A DNA stretch of 64,000 bases from Daphnia pulex (lineage: Eukaryota > Arthropoda > Branchiopoda > Diplostraca > Daphniidae), in assembly GCF_021134715.1 (NCBI RefSeq), contig NC_060022.1, positions 5,647,001 to 5,711,000 of the forward strand, given 5' to 3'. The notes under the pieces are model-generated. The model made no database searches. It was not told where the DNA came from and was given only the letters and a program-made list of their open reading frames with translations. The position numbers and the translations under genes were made by a program. Positions within the stretch are counted from its first letter, which is position 1; each line of letters opens with the position of its first letter. Below are positions 53,751 through 64,000 of this stretch, piece by piece.

Positions 53751-56700
53751 TCAGTCAAACTCACAGACATGACCACAACCAGTGGGACAGGCGCTATTCC
53801 GGGAGAACCATTCGCGTATGTGAAGTAAATGGCCTCCATGAGAGCAACCTGTTGAATAATTAGAAACAAAATTTTCATTCAATCTAACCTATCTTCGTAC
53901 ATGTAAATGAATATGACCTCGACACCAAACGTAGAGGCCTCGAACGACCAAATGGCACAGCGAACAAGTATTGGTGATGGTCTTGCACGAATCACATAGC
54001 CAACCACGACGCTGCAAGGCCCGACTGCATAAATTGCAATGGGTCGGGTATACGTCGAATCTCAACTGGACACTTTCGCACTGCGACAATTTGACTACCA
54101 GGGCCGCAGTATTCCATAACCGACATCTGCTAAGGGACTGTCAATAATAAACGAATAATAAGTAACAGGAATAAAAAAGAAGTGAACAAAATAAAAATAA
54201 TTAATTAGTACACGCTTACGTCAATGTAAGCGAGAATCCAATGCTCTACGGCTGACTCATTTAACATGTGACGAATCCGATCTCCTAAAACTAAAATTAG
54301 CGAAACGGCTGTTTGGACATCACCGTCTTCGGCCATGTGATAAACCATCTCTACAGCGTTAGAAACGCCACTCCAGCAGGTCGTGCCGAGACTACTGGAC
54401 GATCCAGGTAAACACAAAAGAGCCGACGTCGTGTCTTCTACCTCTACCATCTGAGCTTCAATACGAGTTCCAGCAAAGCAGCGACTGGGAAAGTGTTCCG
54501 GAGGTGGAGACCGATCTTTGATTTCGTGACGAAGCTGAAAGGCTTCACTAGGTAAAATCCAATCCATCTGATTCGACTGTTGCTGTTGTTGCTGCTGCTG
54601 CTGGTCAGTATCTCCACTAATTTTCCTGCCTTGCACAGAGTCTGAAGTTCCATTAAAGTCATTTAACACATCGGCTTCGGCATCCCCGAAGAAAAAATCG
54701 CTCGTATTAAAGTGAGAACCGCTCGCAATATGTGACAGCATGACCTAATCAAATGATAGAATTTATTTTTTAAATGCAACGACTGTCACCCATATATCCT
54801 TTTACCTGAGAATCAATGTCTTCCACCTCGGATTCGGCTTCTTCGCTGACACCTCCAGAAGTGTCCGAGACTCCGCGTTCGTTACTGTTGGACGTTGGGG
54901 CGCTATTACTGTTATTAGATCCACTTCCATTTACCAAAGTCTCAGACTGTTGTGTTGCCTGCTGATTGGGAAATGAGACATTTCCGGACTGGTGTCTCGT
55001 GCTGGGTCGAGTTGAAGCGTCTTTGATACCGGAATCACCTGGCTCTGATTCTTCTTTGCTGACGGTTGTCGGTCGATTGGAACCGACTGACGTCACCGCG
55101 GAAGTTGAAGTCAATTCCAAACCGGAAAAGCCAAAAAGAAGTTTGACAACTCGCCATATCGTGGCGATTTGAATCCGACCAGCGTTTGATGCCACGACTG
55201 CATTATGATCACAAATTTCACCCAAAGATTTTCCCGTCGTTGTCTGCAGCCAGTAATGTCGTGCGCAATCCCGAAACACTTGCGCAGGTGTGGGTTTCTC
55301 GTTCTCAAAAACGTAAATAGAACACCGGACGGCCGGATAGTCTTCAGACTCAGACTTAGATTTTCTGGGTCTAACAAAACAGTTTAACAAATTAAATAGT
55401 CTATTTTAATGGAAAATATAATTTAAAAAAAAAACTCACAGTGTCAGAATTTTACTCTTTTTGGAGTTCTTATCAACTGCTGCCAATGTCAAACTTCCTT
55501 TAGAATTATAAGTGACACAAATGGGATTGGCCTTTTCCATTGGCCTTTCAGCATCAGCAATAACGTGTTGGATGAGATAAGAGTCCTAAGTAAATTTTGA
55601 TTAAACAAATCAGATAAGATTTTAAAAAATTAATTCAACATTTTCATATAACAGACTTTGCTAGTTGAAAGTAGAACGTCCGGAGAACCTCTCCAAGCAA
55701 TACCAGTTGTGATGTCTTTATGATCGTTAAAAGAAGCGTGCGGGATATAAGGCCGACGAACGTCCCACACGTGGATCACACTGTCGATAACAAGTGCACA
55801 GCTGGCGATATGATGCATCCTTTGAGGGCGCCATTTAATACGGCCCACTGAAGCCATTGTTGTTACCGTGTATTCCAACACTGGTCGGTAACCCAAATCC
55901 CAAACCTATTAATGGTATAATGCTGAATCATTCGTTCGTCATCTGGCTGAGGAAAAAAATTAAAATATAAACGCGTAAAATTTCCAAAAACAGACCTTGA
56001 CGGCTTTGTCTCTACCGGCTGTGGCGAGCCACGATTTGTTTTCAGGATGCCAATCGCAAGCGAAAACGGGTCCACTGTGTGCTGTAAACTGTTTCTCAGA
56101 TCGGTCTTGGCGCCGGAGATCCCACAACTGAACGGTTCCGTTCTCTGACACAGCGGCGAAACTAAAACACTGGTATGGATTAAACTGCACATCTCGTACA
56201 CTCTCTGCGTTGCTAAAATTTCGAGAATGCATACAATGTTAGTTAAATAGATCCAAGTTTTAATAACATTTCAGTTTGTTTTACCTGACAAATGTCATGA
56301 CTGCAGCTTTCATTCTGATATCAAAATACTTCATAGTCCCATCCTGACTTCCTGAAAGTAACATGTTCTGTTCTGAGCCATGAAAAGTCACCTACATTCT
56401 CCCCCAATAAAAGCATTTTCAAACAAAATGAGGCAACTAAAAATTTAAGATAATACCTTGTTAACTGTCCTTTTATGATCATTATAAACTGTTTCCTGTT
56501 TGAGCTTAATAGATTTCTGAATGTTCCATAAGACAACAGCTCCATTAGTGGCAGCAGTGGCCAGCCATTGCTCTACACAAATTTAGTTAAATAGACATGT
56601 TAAATCATGTAACTTAAAATCAGTGAAGAAGTTTACCATCAACTGGATTCCAAGAGGCATCATTGCAAGAAAAATTTAGATTGGAATTCTTTCCTGTTCG

Positions 56701-56911
56701 GATATTGTCTCTTTCAACAAAACCTGTGTCTTTGATTTCACAAACCTTGAAAACTAAAATTTAAAATATGAAAATGTGAGCAGAACTAAATTTTCGATGT
56801 TTTAATATTATTAGCATTACCATTTCTGCCGGTAACAACAACTTTATTGCAGTCTCGATTGAGGGCAAGAGTATTAATCGGGCCCTCTTGCATCAATGTC
56901 ATGTGATGCAT
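53751..56911 (-). CDS. WDR24: WDR24, GATOR2 complex subunit, 816 aa
   Basis: Eleven exons join in frame: 56911-56821, 56753-56637, 56572-56457, 56391-56285, 56212-55996, 55905-55657, 55585-55440, 55370-54806, 54744-54220, 54137-53918 and 53848-53751. Residues about 10-340 form the WD40 propeller, with repeats such as [47 protein letters not shown] and [10 protein letters not shown] Ser/Asn-rich linker follows, with a run of nine Gln near residue 584. The C-terminus is the zinc/RING-type domain with CNLC, CDSC, CSLCH, CRGCSHGGH and CPTGCGHVC. Length is close to human WDR24 (790 aa). By family knowledge GATOR2 acts at lysosomes to relieve GATOR1 inhibition of mTORC1 in response to amino acids. 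An in-frame TAA lies just upstream of the chosen ATG, supporting the start; a second Met at codon 4 is possible. Confidence 0.95.
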
Positions 56912-57278
56912 CGCAATGATCACAACAGCCCTAGGTTTTCCCTGGGCAGCTTAAATAAGTATCAACGGATTTTGAAACTAAAGGAAATGATAAAGTTGGG
57001 GACAATACTCGATAGGACAAAGGGTATAGAATTCAAAGGAAATGATTCACACCAAAACATCAACAAAGACAATAATCTCACAGTCGTCTGCTGATTCACA
57101 CAGTTGCAACATTTTACCATAACCAAAGCAACGAATTTTCCCTTGCGACGTTGCGAATTGCAAATTTGCGATTCCAATTAAAAGCACAAAAGCAGAATGA
57201 GAAAAGTTTTTTGTGTTGAAAAGTCGGCAAACATAGAATAAAAAAACGAAATGTATTTTGTTCGATTGGGAACACAAA
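56912..57278. promoter_or_regulatory. putative divergent promoter region, WDR24 and a small plus-strand ORF
   Basis: 367 bp separate the WDR24 ATG from the ATG of the candidate small gene on the opposite strand. No TATA box in a useful position; AT-rich. It may simply be the WDR24 leader and promoter. Confidence 0.3.
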
Positions 57279-57496
57279 ATGGTGGAAGATCTAGCACTTG
57301 TAGCTATAAAATGTGAGTTTCTTTTTCAAATAATCCATTGGCAAATATGCGATGGAAGCAAAATGAGTTAGTTAATTTTTTGGTAGCAGTGAACAAAGCT
57401 ATTTGGGTTAGAATGTATAAAAATGAAAATATCTTTGGATTGAGTTGCCTCGTGCTGAGATTCAGCCAAATCCATCAATTGATGAATAGATGGTAG
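57279..57496 (+). CDS. candidate two-exon small protein gene (47 aa), unassigned
   Basis: An ATG in context ACAAAATGG opens exon 1 (57279-57312, MVEDLALVAIK plus one base), which ends at a consensus GTGAGT donor. A TTTTTTGGTAG acceptor leads to exon 2 (57387-57496) in matching phase, continuing SVNKAIWVRMYKNENIFGLS to a TAG stop; the intron would be 74 nt, typical of the neighbouring genes. Without splicing the ORF still runs to 57371 (30 aa). No family is recognised. It lies between WDR24 and the phosphatase gene. The evidence is splice-signal quality and phase only. Confidence 0.3.
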
Positions 57497-57609
57497 ATGC
57501 CGCTCTTCTTGACTAGTGCCTTCTTTTTTTTAAACTTAGTTTCCCAGTCATTTTGGGATTCCTATAGACTGAATAATAATTTCCCGGTAGACACGTAATT
57601 CAACCTTAT

Positions 57610-60600
57610 TCAACCTTGCAAACTCTCGATGATGCACTCGCAAACGTACTGGAACTGAATCTAGAAATAATAATTTTTATAACAACAAAATATGATAGTA
57701 AGCTTTAAACGGGAAGACATTATTTACTGAAGTTTGCAGCATCATAGGTCTCTGATCCCGCATCATCTTTATCAAATGGATAGGATTGATGGGGCAATCG
57801 GTTTCCATGAGCCGTAAAACAGAATCTAGCAGGATAAACGCTCCCGTACGTCCGATTCCGGCCGAACAGTGTACCAACACCACGTTCTCTTCTTCATTAT
57901 TGCCAAGTTTCTGAATGTGACGGACGTATTCTAGAAATTGAGAAGCTAAAACGGGAGCCTAATAAAATAATTGATGTTATTAATAGTTATTAAATTATTA
58001 ATAGTATAAATTGATAGTTGATGAATTAAATACCCCGTGATCAGGCCATTCCAGATACTGACAATGCGAGATGGCTCGCATTTCTCCCGTCTGCTCATCG
58101 GCTACAAGGAATTCACGGTGAATAAACGGACCCAAATGGTCCAGCTTTGCTTGGCAATTAATTACCAATGATCCCACTCGAACGATTTCATCCACTTCTG
58201 GCCAATAACTTTGAAAAGAAAACTTCTTTTAGAAACAAGTTATAATTATAATGATAGAGAATAGAAAAAATCACACCGATGGCACTTGACCCGGCCGCGT
58301 TCCGTTTCTGGTGTCACCATGGCAACAGTTCGGATTTCCTCCTGCCACACAAGTAACCAAAAATCTTCCACGGTGTGTGGAAGAGGCCCTTGAGTAGCAA
58401 TATAACGGAGTGTTTTGTTCTCACCCGGCAGGGGAATATTGACGTAACTGGCGTTGATGTAATCTTCGTCTTGACAAGACGAGAGCACAACTCGGTTACA
58501 ATCGTCTATGGAAACAAGATAAATTAGAATTTCTCGTCTAGCCAACGTATCAAGTTGAAATATAAAACTCACATGGAAAAATGTCCCCGTATCGATTCTT
58601 TTGAATGTTTTCGTCACGACGAGCAACGCTGGACGAAAGTTCTGGACGTGTTCGAGGCAAAAGATCAAAATGTGACAGGATACGGCCGGTACGCAAACCA
58701 TCTGCAATAGCAGCTACGCTTTCCTTAGAAGACATCTCTGTCGATTCCAAAATGTATTGCACGGGAGGGTCTTCGTCCTGTTCATTCCAACAGTAACCGG
58801 CTCGACGAAGTGATAAAGTCAAAGAAGATTGCCTGGCCGCTCGGAATAATTCCATCAATTCGGCCTGAGTTAGACATTCAACTGGGTGGCCCTCGACGGC
58901 CACCAACTCGTCACCGACATGCATAGGAGGATAGCTCATGTCCGCTGAGCTATTAGGTAAAAGACGAGACAGACGGGCACTGGATCGTTCCTTTTCGAAG
59001 CGCAAATTGAAACCAAAAACGCCTGAAGCGTCGGCTTTGAGTCGGACGTCAAATTGATCGGTCGAATGACGAGAACAAGAAACTGATGGAGAAGTATCTG
59101 ACAAATAGAGTGGAAGGCGTAGATCCGGTTGAGAATCTTCGTCCGCATACTCAAAGCTTTGCAGTCCGTTCGGGATGAATGCCGCAGTTGAAACGGGTGA
59201 AATAGACGGGCTATCATTCGCAGAGGACGCAATCGCTTCTTTCATTCCACTTTTAGCATCGTCGTCATCCAAGCTGCCCGGTAAGCTGCTAGACCAAGCT
59301 GGGCGCGGAGAAGTCCCTTCAGTGGTCGACTGGACTTTGTGAAGATGATCGTATCGTCGGTAAGTGATGGAACGACGGTCAACAGCCACTTTTGTCGAGG
59401 GCTCTCTGACATTGTAGCAGGATTGAACAGTAAACAGCTTGCGTAAAACGGGCCAGACGCCTTTAGTGACTTGTTTTGGATCCACTTGTCGACAGCCCAA
59501 GCGAAAAAAGGAATGTTGCTCGATGCAGTTTTTCCACAAGAGTTTAGCAGCTCTCTTAGTAGGCAGGATGAATCCTACCACTGTGTCGTACTCTTCAAAC
59601 TGTGGACAATAAAGAAGACTTGTCATTTTCTTTGTTCAACCATTTCTACTGTCACATTTTTACCTTTTCGTGTTGGAGTTGAATAAAGAAACGTTTCTTT
59701 TTGTAAAAGAGTCGGAGTATCTTGCACCAGGCGAACGAATTGATTCGTACATTATTGCTGGATCGATAAATTGACAAGTTACGGCCAGAAATTCCCAGCT
59801 GAATCAACTTGCCTTTACCGTCCTATGAATTATAAAATCAACATCATGAATTTCTTAATAAAACTACGTTCCTGACATACCTTAACGGGATGTAAATCAA
59901 CTCCGTATAATTCAACTCTTCTCACGTGATCGAGAAAATTTGTCTGGGCTCTTTCGATGGACTGCTCTCTAAAATAGAGTTTAACAGATTTTATTTAGAA
60001 TTTCATCAAAATAGCAAGAAAAAAAATACTTTAACAATCCACGAAGTTCCAAGATGACGGGAGTATTTTCTTTAACAACACTAGGAACACTCTCTAAGTT
60101 GGAGATGTTAATAAGATCTTCACCTTCGGAGCTGATAGGACCAAATGTAGCTGAAGTTGTAAAAAAAAAGAAAAATTGTAACTAATTGAGGGAACATTTA
60201 ACTGTTAATCAGAGTACCTTGAAGATAGTAACTTGTCAAAAGGCAGCAAGTTTGAGGGCTAGTAGGTAAGGAACCATTAACAACTTTTTTCCAAGTCTGC
60301 AGGAAAAAAAGCCATCGAGTCTGCTCATCAAGCAGCTGACTGGGGTTCTCAACATAATATTTTACTTCAAAATTGAGATGGATCTGACCAGTTGAACCTG
60401 TAATGCAAATGCATCAATTGTTCTTTGATCAGCAAAAAAATATACACTTAATAAGTAAAATCTGTGATGGAATTTACATTTAAATTGATGAGATAGAGTT
60501 TTTTCAAACTCTAACCAGCAACAGCCTATTAAATGGTCAGCAGGAAAGGAGAGTCCAAAATACTGGGGTTCACGAAGGCCAAAACGTTGGATCACCTGAT

Positions 60601-60810
60601 CCATCAAGCACTTTCCATTATCTTTCCCCTGCAACAAAACATAAAAGTTGAAAAACAAACGTGAACAGCAAAGAAAGAGACGACTGAAAGACTTACATTG
60701 CATCGAAAAAGCAAAGCAGTTTGGTCTAAAAAATGCACAATGCAATGCAAGTTTTTTGGTGATCTTTTTTTCCGTTTCTGGTTAGATTTATCTCTCCGAT
60801 GCTGGTTCAT
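57610..60810 (-). CDS. FERM-PDZ protein tyrosine phosphatase, PTPN3/PTPN4 (Ptpmeg) type, 841 aa
   Basis: Eleven exons join in frame: 60810-60697, 60628-60478, 60397-60218, 60150-60030, 59968-59881, 59822-59664, 59599-58573, 58505-58277, 58208-58034, 57958-57728 and 57660-57610. The N-terminal FERM domain covers about residues 10-310 (for example YFGLSFPADH, VELYGVDLHPVK, RFFIQLQHEK, LWKNCIEQHSFFRL). A single PDZ lies at about 453-537 with the FGFN carboxylate-binding loop and HVGDELVAVEG. The catalytic PTP domain runs from about 600: KNRYGDIFPYD, EDYINASYVN, WPDHG at 744-748 with the general-acid Asp, and the signature HCSAGIGRTG at 778-787 with nucleophile Cys779 and Arg785. The Q-loop reads MMLQTSIQFQYVCECI. 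All catalytic residues are present, so it should be active. Human PTPN4 is 926 aa; the FERM-PDZ linker is shorter here. By family knowledge it dephosphorylates membrane-proximal targets. PTPN3 and PTPN4 cannot be told apart. Confidence 0.92.
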
Positions 60811-61133
60811 TTTCCTGTTGGGCTTCCGATCCTACAGCACCTCAACTTTGACTGGCTTTGATGGCCTATGCATTGCAAGTAAACAATGACTCCGCGTCAG
60901 TATCGATCCACAAAAAATCATTTTCATCGGAGTGTCGTCTGCTATTTCCAAAGAATCGATGTTTTCACTTATCGATATTCTTCGTTAATTGGGGCGTGAA
61001 ATTCAAACGCTGCCCACTATAGACATCAAACTTATGTATTTATATTATATGTAGACGATGGAAACAACACCCTCAGAACGTAACGGTAAAATTTTCTTGA
61101 ATGAAATAATACAAGGCAATTTTAACTTACGTC

Positions 61134-62023
61134 CTAATGGTAATATTTCTTGAGATCTTCGCAAAACTGATCTTCCTTCACAATGATTTCTAAAATATCA
61201 ATCAACATTGAAATAATAATAATAATAGAATATTACCAAGGAAAACACTTCCATCATGAAAATGCTAAATATTTTTATCTTAAAGACAAAAGCTCCTTGT
61301 CTGGTCTGGTAATCTTTTTCTCTTCTTAGTTATCTTGATTCAAGTGAAAAAGAATTTAAAATATCAAATCCGATAAATTTTTTTTGTTGCTTTTACCTTT
61401 GTCAATTACTAAATTTTCAATGTACCCCAAATTTTACTCATCGGAGAACTTCATTTCATGAAAAAAAAATGAATGCAATCAGATGTAGCCTACATTTGTA
61501 GCTGTATCATTATTAGCTTCAGCACATTCAACATTTTTCTTTTTCTTGAAACAAATCTGATGCCATGTCACCATGCTGATGTTTTGCCTGATTTTTCAAG
61601 TGTTTGCTCAAAATTTGACTACATAAACAAACCAAATCAGCCATTTTCAAATAAGTCTTGAGGTGCAATTTCTGTAAATGAAATTTGAGATATTTTTGAG
61701 ATATCTTGTAAATCATCAAACATCTTGGCAATTTCTTTGATTTTTTTAATAGAAGCACATGGTTATATTCTATCCTGGAAAGTAAAAACATTTTATATAT
61801 TAATTCTGAATATTACTCTAAAAAACTTAACTCACACTTCTTGGTGAAATATCTGTCTGGTAAGTTTGTCTTCAACAAATTCAGGGGGTGATGGGGTATT
61901 CATCAACAGGCAATTTTCCGATTGTAGCTAGATGAATTCATGAATATTTCCAACTGGATAGTACCAACACAAAGCAAACGTACCGCTACAAGTATTTCTT
62001 AGATCTTGAACAACTGTTTGCAT
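61134..62023 (-). pseudogene. putative broken or incomplete minus-strand gene, unassigned
   Basis: Exon-like pieces in order: 62023 ATG, MQTVVQDLRNTCS, then a GGTACGT donor; after CATCTAG near 61932, a block reading LMNTPSPPEFVEDKLTRQIF with donor GTGAGT near 61835; after TTTCCAG, a block starting IEYNHVLLLKK that changes frame at a run of seven A into IKEIAKMFDDLQDISK. A last piece reads HFHDGSVFLE across a phase-1 junction into IIVKEDQFCEDLKKYYH and a TAG stop at 61134-61136 (final exon 61189-61134). The coding feel and splice signals are good, but the phases do not all chain and one homopolymer frameshift is needed, so it is either a decayed gene, a sequencing error or a mis-modelled real gene. 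Confidence 0.33.
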
Positions 62024-62707
62024 GCTTTAAGCTTTTAAATAGGCTGTGCTCCACAAACGTTAATGGTCGTTAATTATTTGGGTTTTTTATTTTTATCATT
62101 TGGCAGATGCGATGAGCCAATGACAAGTAATTGAAATATTCTTCAAATCAGGGATCAAGTAAAGGACTTAAATATCATATTTAGGACTTCATTTGGACAG
62201 AAAAGCAATTCTGGCATGAAGACAACAGTTTTCGACGTTGAATAATTAAATGCAATGCATGCACCATGCAGAAATGGTATTGGAAATTGAAATTGCTTGG
62301 AATGGAAGTTGGAAGAGTAGGAAGACCAAGCCGACGAGGTCACGTAAAGACGTAACGGCACGGAATAGGTTGACAAATTTGTTTGGATTAGTCATCGGTT
62401 TCCGTTGGCAACGCCGCCATACGGGTATTATTATGAATGGTATTATGTATTAAGGTTGAAAAAAAACTCAAATGTTTAGGCTACATCCTTTAAGCAGATT
62501 TAATAAATCACTAGTTAACACACACACAACTATGTGTAAAATACTAAAATGATTTCGTCGACATTTGTCCCAACATCATAAAACAATAATTGTCATCACA
62601 TAACGGTTGTAAAGAAACAGAGAATTTTTTAAACTTTAATTTTGACTTCTTTAATCTCTGAAATTTCCACTTTAATGAAATTCCACCAAAAATTAGTTAT
62701 AAATAAT
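62024..62707. other. intergenic stretch
   Basis: Contains one 67-residue ATG ORF on the plus strand (62250-62453) with a Lys/Arg-rich middle (KSRKTKPTRSRKDV) and no recognisable domain. Otherwise AT-rich non-coding sequence. Confidence 0.35.
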
Positions 62708-62732
62708 TAATGGAAAATAACATTTAACTATA

Positions 62733-63053
62733 GGGGCCGGGTAGGTGAGTCAAATAAAGCGTCCGCTGTAAGACCGTAGAAATTTGGAATTTAGAGACCT
62801 GGGTTCGACTCTCAAAGTGAGCATAGTTGCTTACAAGAAAAAGTTCGAAAAAAAAAGTTCGATTGAGTGAACAAGCTTGTGTCAATAAGAAAAGGTTTAA
62901 GTCAGTCAGAATTCTAATTATAATTAAGATTAATAAAACGTAACATACGGTTGTGTGCTATGAGTATAGGGATGTGACTCATGTGAGCTATTGCCTATGA
63001 GCATAAGCCGGTTTAGTGTATACAACGTGTGTATGCAGCTAATGGCCGGCCTC
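62733..63053 (+). repeat. tRNA-derived SINE-like element
   Basis: A GGGGCCGGGTAGGTGAGTC start resembles a tRNA 5' end and A box, followed about 70 bp later by a B-box-like GGTTCGACTCTC at 62812-62823. The wide A-B spacing fits descent from a class II (Ser/Leu-type, long variable arm) tRNA. A tRNA-unrelated body follows, to about 63053. TAATGGAAAATAACA at 62708-62722 and TAATGGATGAAATAACA at 63054-63070 may be imperfect target-site duplications, though the left one lies 10 bp from the tRNA-like start. The cloverleaf is too degenerate for a functional tRNA. Confidence 0.45.
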
Positions 63054-63070
63054 TAATGGATGAAATAACA

Positions 63071-63539
63071 ATCATTCGTTTCATACAACCTAGGAAAAGT
63101 AGCTAACTAGATATTAAATAAGTAAAATCCGACCCCTCTCGGTCCAACCTTTTTTGAATTTTTTTCTTAAATTTTTAAAAATAATTCAATAGATTTTACA
63201 ATAGTTCCCTTCTAAACTTTAACTAGTTAGTTATACATCCGTTCACCGTTCAAGGGCGGCTTAGGTGTGGTTTGAAATACGGGATGCCAACTTTTTTCAT
63301 TTACTGTCACTATGGAGCTGAAAGCATTTTATACTATGTGTTGCAACAAAAACAAAACAGGATTAGAGACTAGGTGTAACTTCGGATTGGAGGACCCCTG
63401 CCATTCTCCAGTGACTGAAGAGAGAATTTGCTTCTTCTTTTTTGGAGTGGCGTTTCTTCTTAGCTCCCAGTGCGATTGTTTTCTCATTTGAAAAGTAAAT
63501 TTACTTTGTCGCAGTCATTTGCGTGTGAAGCAACGCAGA
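63071..63539. other. intergenic stretch
   Basis: AT-rich, no convincing ORF or repeat. It may contain the promoter for the exon-like sequence starting at 63540; no TATA box identified. Confidence 0.35.
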
Positions 63540-63923
63540 ATGGAGCTCAATAAGGACCTCAACGTGGCTACATCAGAGGAATTTGTTAAATAGTGAACCT
63601 TGATCGTAATCGAGCGTTGAATGCGGACATAATCAGCAGGGTCAGCGAAAATGTGAGTGGGGGCTCTTTTTCAAATTGTCTCGTGGATGCAAGTAAAGAA
63701 TTTTACATTAATGGCTCTTCCGAATGACAAGGTTCAATGCGGCAAGTCCAACAATGAACTCTTTAGGATCGAGTCGAATCGGGCACAGCGCCAAATTGTT
63801 ATTTGGTTTTGCGTCACTGAAACCAAAACTAAAACAGCAGGACGATGTTCTCTTTCAAATTGCGAGCGATGTACTCATTCCACATACGTTTGCACGTCTG
63901 TCGGAACATACCCGCATACCATC
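63540..63923 (+). CDS. possible 5' exons of a gene running off the window, frame unresolved
   Basis: ATG at 63540 opens MELNKDLNVATSEEFVK and stops at 63591. One base out of frame, VNLDRNRALNADIISRVSEN runs to a GTGAGT donor at 63654. After an acceptor near 63731, a fully open block reaches a consensus GTAAGT donor at 63924; it is open in two frames, one Cys-rich (starting VQCGKSNNELFRIESNRAQR, phase 0), the other reading LFQIASDVLIPHTFARLSEH. The splice signals are good, but the one-base break after codon 17 means the model is incomplete, a pseudogene, or wrong at the 5' end. No family recognised. Confidence 0.25.
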
Positions 63924-64000
63924 GTAAGTAAGTTGTGCCGTTGGGTTGGGCCTGGAATCGTTTAGCTGTCGATAATCTTTGGTCATATAAGGAGTTGAAA

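Noticed and set aside
61058..61153. 31-codon plus ORF METTPSERNGKIFLN onward
   Set aside because: It overlaps antisense to the better-supported terminal exon of the minus-strand candidate gene and has no further support.
62733..62830. Functional tRNA gene
   Set aside because: The B box is convincing but the acceptor, D and anticodon stems do not pair well enough; better explained as a SINE or tRNA relic.

Overview
The window is eukaryotic nuclear DNA. Its genes have many exons joined by short GT-AG introns, mostly 59-90 bp, and the recognisable proteins are animal housekeeping or signalling proteins. Compact genes, TATA-driven small secreted proteins and long CT/GA/CA-microsatellite-rich spacers suggest an arthropod, most likely a cladoceran crustacean such as Daphnia. 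The species call is inference; the gene structures are read directly from the sequence.

Layout. Positions 1 to about 35.6 kb hold no gene I can recognise. The stretch is dominated by low-complexity pyrimidine/purine tracts and microsatellites, with a few isolated TATA-like promoters and short ORFs. Inside it, 28.67-30.34 kb differs in texture: two copies of a roughly 170-180 bp direct repeat bracket a segment with three tight hairpins and a phase-compatible chain of exon-like pieces. At 35.64-36.52 kb lies a complete small gene (TATA box, two exons, poly(A) signal) for a 160-residue secreted Tyr/Pro/Ala/Ser-rich protein. A second gene-poor, microsatellite-rich spacer runs to 44.2 kb.

From 44.4 to 60.8 kb the window is gene-dense: DHX16 (spliceosomal DEAH-box helicase, minus), a 3,990-bp palindromic element, CEP43/FGFR1OP (centrosomal FOP protein, plus), WDR24 (GATOR2 subunit, minus) and a PTPN3/PTPN4-type FERM-PDZ tyrosine phosphatase (minus). 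All four models close in frame across every splice junction. These genes act in unrelated processes (splicing, centriole/cilium, mTORC1 nutrient signalling, membrane-associated tyrosine dephosphorylation), so the clustering looks like ordinary compact-genome packing.

The most interesting object is the element at 47,928-51,917. It is an almost perfect inverted duplication with arms of about 1.98 kb, flanked by a 7-bp direct repeat GGTCAAA that looks like a target-site duplication. Each end carries six copies of a 16-bp subterminal motif, and the arms contain exon-like coding sequence I cannot assign. It sits between the start codons of the divergent DHX16 and CEP43 genes, apparently splitting a former shared promoter of about 400 bp. 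From 61 kb onward the sequence is sparse: exon-like remnants on both strands (61.1-62.0 and 63.5-63.9 kb) and a tRNA-derived SINE-like repeat near 62.7-63.1 kb.
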